From contig JAUIFD010000005.1 in NCBI GenBank assembly GCA_030429485.1, positions 1 to 49,182 of the forward strand: a stretch of DNA of 49,182 bases, given 5' to 3'. This document shows, in pieces, positions 46,544 to 49,182 of this stretch (the first letter of the stretch is position 1; each line of letters starts with the position of its first letter). A program made the translations under genes and the position numbers. Below the pieces are notes generated by a model, which searched no databases, had not been told where the DNA came from, and saw nothing but the letters and a program-made list of their open reading frames with translations. The stretch comes from Phycisphaerae bacterium (GTDB lineage Bacteria; Planctomycetota; Phycisphaerae; Phycisphaerales; UBA1924).

Positions 46544-48601
46544 TCAACCGGACATCGATGCGATGATCGGCGGCCACGGTCGCACCGGCTCGCCGTTCGC
46601 CGCGTCGCCTGGGGCTTTCGGGGTTGAGTCGAACACGACTCGGCGCACGTCTCGCAGCATGTCGCGCCCGGGGTCCATGTTCGCGAGCCAGTGGAAGAAG
46701 GCTTGGTCCCCATCGCACGGCTCGACATCGCGCCCGACGACGACCGCAAACCTCGGCACATCGCTCGCGGGGAGGTCCAGGATGGACCGGGCGATACGCC
46801 GGCCGAGGTGCGGGCGGTCGGTGTCGCCATATCCCTTGTCCGCGCGGACGACGAGCCAACCGGGCGCGAGGCCCGGGACAGCGGCATCGAGCACGCCCGG
46901 AACGGAGCGGACTGCAGCAAGTTCTTCGCCGGTTGGCCGCAGTTCCGCTGCGACGGTGATCTCCGCCCCTCTCACCACAGATCCGGCTTGTTCACCCTCG
47001 ACTCTTCGCGTGCAGTCGAATCCGATCTTCGATCCTGCGCCCAGGTGCGGGGCGGCGTGGTCGAGGATGTCGAGCGGGCCGCGCACGAGCTCGATGTCGC
47101 GCGCGGGGTCGCACCACCGCGCGCACGCTTCGAGCACGGCGCGCGTGTCGTGCGGGTTGACGCCTGCTTCGTTGCCATCCTCCTCCGCTTCGACGACGAA
47201 GATGCACTTGGTCCACGCCATCTGCCCCGCGCCCCAGATCGCGTGCATCACACGGCGCGCGTGCAGCGGATATTGCTTCCGGATCGCGACCACCGCGCAG
47301 TTGTGAAACGCGCCAAACATCGGGAGGTCGTAGTCCTCGATGTCCGGGATCAGCACCTTCAAGAGCGGCAGGAACAGACGCTCGGTCGCCTTGCCGAGGA
47401 AGTAATCCTCCTGCGGCGGCAGGCCCACGACCGTCGTCGGGTAGATCGCGTCGCGCCGGCGCGTGATCGCCGTCACGTCGGTGATCGGGTACCGATCCGG
47501 CATGGAGTAGAACCCCGTGTGATCGCCGAACGGGCCCTCGAAGACCGCGCCCGGGCCGAGCGGGCCTGCAAGCTCGTCGCGCGGGTCCCAACCCGGGTAT
47601 CCCGCCTCGGTCGAGACGTACCCCTCGATCACGATCTCCGCGTTCGCCGGCACCCACAGCGGCACCGTGACCGCGCGCACGAGCGGGATGCCGCGACCGT
47701 TGAGAAACCCCGCCATCAACAGCTCGGAGATGCCCGGCGGGAGCGGCGCCGTCGCGGCGTAGGGCAGCACCGATTCGCCCCCGAGCACGATCGCGACGGG
47801 CATCGGCTCGCCCAGGCGTTTCCAACTCCGCCAGTGGGCTGCGCCGTCGTGGTGCATGTGCCAGTGCATCGCGAGCTTGTTCTTGCCGAGCAGCTGCGCG
47901 CGGTACATGCCGATGTTGTGGCTCGCCGCGCGGGCCGCGTGCCGACCGTCCGCGTGGATCGTGTGGATGCCCGCGAACGTGATGTACCGCCCGCGATACT
48001 CCGCGTCCCATTGCTCGGGCGGGATGCGCGGGTGCCCGAGCCCATCGATCCCGTCGTTGACGCCCGCGGGATACCCGACCGCTTCAAAGTCGCCATCGAG
48101 CGGCCAGCACTTGATGATGGGCAGCTTGGTGAGATCGACGTCGCTGCCTCGGAGGATGATCTCCTGGCAAGGCCCGCGCCCGCGCTTGCGCTTGGGAGCG
48201 ATCTTGAGGAGCGGCGCGAACAGGCGCGCCTTGGCGAGTGCCTCGCCGAGCGAGCGGGGGGGTTGGGGCTTGACGAGTTCGGCGATGCGTGCCGCGATCG
48301 ACCCGATGCCATCCCCTTCGCACCCGAACGCCATCTCCACACGTCGGTAGCTGCCAAACGCGTTGATGAGGACCGGGACCTCCGATCCCGCGTGCTCCAT
48401 GAGCAGCGCCTTGCCTCCCGAGGCGTGGAAGCGGGGATCGGTCCTGCACGCGTGCTCAGCGGGCGGGCGCGGCGCGTCGCGCTTCGATTCGAGGTCCGCT
48501 GCCCCTCCTATCTCAAGCACCGCGGACATCGGATCGCGTACGCGGCGCAGCTCCCCGCCTCGATCCAATGCTTCGACGAACTCGCGCAGGCTTGCGTACA
48601 T
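46544..48601 (-). CDS. UbiD-family (prenylated-FMN) decarboxylase
   Basis: UbiD enzymes reversibly decarboxylate aromatic or alpha,beta-unsaturated acids with prenyl-FMN made by UbiX. The 685-residue chain has PCQEIILRGSDVDLTKLPIIKCWPLDGDFEAVGY, a UbiD hallmark, then ASHNIGMYRAQLLGKNKLAMHWHMHHDGAAHW, ELLMAGFLNGRGIPLVRAVTVPLWVPANAEIVIEGYV and EGPFGDHTGFYS, then FGAFHNCAVVAIRKQYPLHARRVMHAIWGAGQMAWTKCIFVV. The family is usually 480-500 residues; an N-terminal part with KALLMEHAGSEVPVLINAFGS and a C-terminal extension account for the rest. ATG 48601 is chosen. Substrate unknown; ubiX is not in the window. Confidence 0.9.
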   Translation of the reverse strand: MYASLREFVEALDRGGELRRVRDPMSAVLEIGGAADLESKRDAPRPPAEHACRTDPRFHASGGKALLMEHAGSEVPVLINAFGSYRRVEMAFGCEGDGIGSIAARIAELVKPQPPRSLGEALAKARLFAPLLKIAPKRKRGRGPCQEIILRGSDVDLTKLPIIKCWPLDGDFEAVGYPAGVNDGIDGLGHPRIPPEQWDAEYRGRYITFAGIHTIHADGRHAARAASHNIGMYRAQLLGKNKLAMHWHMHHDGAAHWRSWKRLGEPMPVAIVLGGESVLPYAATAPLPPGISELLMAGFLNGRGIPLVRAVTVPLWVPANAEIVIEGYVSTEAGYPGWDPRDELAGPLGPGAVFEGPFGDHTGFYSMPDRYPITDVTAITRRRDAIYPTTVVGLPPQEDYFLGKATERLFLPLLKVLIPDIEDYDLPMFGAFHNCAVVAIRKQYPLHARRVMHAIWGAGQMAWTKCIFVVEAEEDGNEAGVNPHDTRAVLEACARWCDPARDIELVRGPLDILDHAAPHLGAGSKIGFDCTRRVEGEQAGSVVRGAEITVAAELRPTGEELAAVRSVPGVLDAAVPGLAPGWLVVRADKGYGDTDRPHLGRRIARSILDLPASDVPRFAVVVGRDVEPCDGDQAFFHWLANMDPGRDMLRDVRRVVFDSTPKAPGDAANGEPVRPWPPIIASMSG

Positions 48602-48644
48602 TGAGGCATCATTGCGTGGGTCGGGCCTGACCGCCCGCGACGAG

Positions 48645-48664
48645 CCGCGACCGTGAGGGAGCGG
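48645..48664. repeat. REP-like sequence of the PLPHGRGS type
   Basis: CCGCGACCGTGAGGGAGCGG lies in the 98-base divergent region between ubiD and the methyltransferase gene; its ends CCGC and GCGG pair. On the minus strand it would read PLPHGRGS, a peptide I remember from many spurious gene extensions in planctomycetes and other bacteria. It is a second repeat family, apart from the 34-bp palindromes. Confidence 0.5.
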
Positions 48665-48699
48665 CCTCGACAGCGGGTGAGGCTCGGTGCGGAGGCGAC

Positions 48700-49182
48700 A
48701 TGAGCGACGAGCGGAAGAGACCGGCGTACGTCTTCGCGGGCGAGCGGGATTGGCCGGGCTATTTCGACGTCGTCGCGGGCAAGCCGGCGCGAGAGACGCT
48801 CGTGCGGGCGATCGAAGTGCTCCGCTTGGGATGGCAAGCGGAGGACACAGGCGAGACGCCTGTGCCACGAGGAGCGGTAGGAGATAAAGGAGCACCCTTG
48901 GCGATCGACCTCGGGTGCGGCGAGGGACGCGACACCGCTGAGCTCCTCCGCCACGCCTTCCGCGTGCTCGCCATCGACGGACACCCCGACGCCATTGCCC
49001 GCATCGACGCCCGCTCCGACCTCACGCCAGAAGAACGCGCCCGCCTGACCACCCGCCTCCAACGCCTCGAGGCGGTCGAGCTCGAGCCTTGCACGCTCCT
49101 CAACGCGAGCTTCGCGCTCCCGTTCTGCCCGCCGCCCGCTTTCGCCGGGCTCTGGGCGAAAATCGTGGACGCGATCAAGCCG
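48700..49182 (+). CDS. Class I SAM-dependent methyltransferase, 3'-truncated by the window, with in-frame REP-like insertion
   Basis: The frame is open from ATG 48700 (GGAGG four bases upstream) to the last base, 161 codons without a stop. It starts MSDERKRPAYVFAGERDWPGYFDVVAGKPARETL, then LAIDLGCGEGRDTAELL, the SAM-binding motif I (D-L-G-C-G-E-G), and VLAIDGHPDAIARI, motif II with the ribose-binding Asp. FAGLWAKIVDAIKP is the beginning of the next helix region. Between RAIEVLRLGWQ and LAIDLG, AEDTGETPVPRGAVGDKGAP comes from REP-like copy C and is absent from ordinary relatives. Substrate unknown; it resembles small-molecule or TehB-type methyltransferases. Confidence 0.85.
   Translation, partial: MSDERKRPAYVFAGERDWPGYFDVVAGKPARETLVRAIEVLRLGWQAEDTGETPVPRGAVGDKGAPLAIDLGCGEGRDTAELLRHAFRVLAIDGHPDAIARIDARSDLTPEERARLTTRLQRLEAVELEPCTLLNASFALPFCPPPAFAGLWAKIVDAIKP
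48839..48872 (+). repeat. REP-like palindrome, copy C, in frame in the methyltransferase gene
   Basis: Identical to copy B over 34 bp except one base. The match extends through the next 11 bases (GGAG[G/C]GGTAGGAG), 43 of 45 bases identical in all (48839-48883). It encodes AEDTGETPVPRGAVG in the methyltransferase, immediately before the SAM-binding strand. Confidence 0.92.

Noticed and set aside
46544-48895. UbiD frame extended to 783 residues
   Set aside because: The extra N-terminus reads through REP-like repeats (PLPHGRGS, GTGVSPV-type peptides) and the divergent methyltransferase gene.
1-49182. CRISPR arrays, rRNA genes, integrases or prophage
   Set aside because: No regularly spaced repeats, rRNA signature sequences, recombinase motifs or phage genes were seen; the only repeats are the REP-like and short tandem ones listed.

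Overview
The window is a 49 kb piece of a very GC-rich bacterial chromosome, with few gene-free gaps (none above 300 bases). Several features point to a planctomycete of the class Phycisphaerae: four secreted proteins ending in a V-P-x-P-x-P/G sorting tail followed by a hydrophobic stretch and Arg-rich end, a 3-dehydroquinate dehydratase/shikimate dehydrogenase fusion, a Cys-rich DUF11 lipoprotein, a DUF1559-like pseudopilin, a DUF5658 membrane protein, a sulfatase, and REP-like repeats linked to a RAYT-type transposase. This assignment is inferred from gene content only.

Layout. 0-5 kb: tRNA-Pro(CGG), ispD, a divergent Cys-rich DUF11 lipoprotein with a strong terminator, a secreted alpha/beta hydrolase and the tmRNA gene (ssrA). 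5-10 kb: a minus-strand overlapping operon (aroDE fusion, DUF5658 membrane protein, hypothetical protein), then a plus-strand group of a Cys-rich membrane protein, a pseudopilin and two tandem paralogues resembling Zur-repressed PEP-CTERM proteins. 10-14 kb: agmatinase-family enzyme, cysteine-synthase-like enzyme, GAPDH and a zinc-ribbon protein. 14-20 kb: sppA, then rsmH, a LysM membrane protein, an ftsL-like gene and ftsI, a short remodelled dcw cluster. 20-23 kb: two secreted sorting-tail proteins and a lipoprotein zinc peptidase. 22.6-27 kb: valS. 27-37.5 kb: a TPR protein, a hypothetical secreted protein, and a six-gene minus-strand operon for an Opp/Dpp-type ABC importer ending in a glycosyltransferase. 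37.6-41 kb: xseA, xseB and a large prepilin peptidase. 41-45 kb: OmpA-like lipoprotein, a two-domain fasciclin protein, an ECF sigma factor and its RskA-like anti-sigma factor, DUF4112. 45-49 kb: sulfatase, UbiD-family decarboxylase and a truncated SAM methyltransferase running off the end.

The most striking feature is in valS. About 590 bp, holding a complete HUH/Y1 (RAYT-like) transposase domain bordered by inverted REP-like palindromes, lies in frame inside the valyl-tRNA synthetase gene just before the second half of the catalytic domain. No stop codon interrupts it, the HVH and YVRDNP motifs of the transposase are intact, and both synthetase signature motifs are kept. A further copy of the same 34-bp palindrome lies in frame inside the methyltransferase gene at the right edge, and valS also carries a small in-frame block of 8-bp tandem repeats just before KMSKS. 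Here REP/RAYT elements appear to be tolerated as translated insertions in host genes, one of them essential.

The second notable system is fasciclin protein, ECF sigma factor, RskA-like anti-sigma factor, which recalls the mycobacterial SigK/RskA module that controls the fasciclin proteins MPT70 and MPT83.
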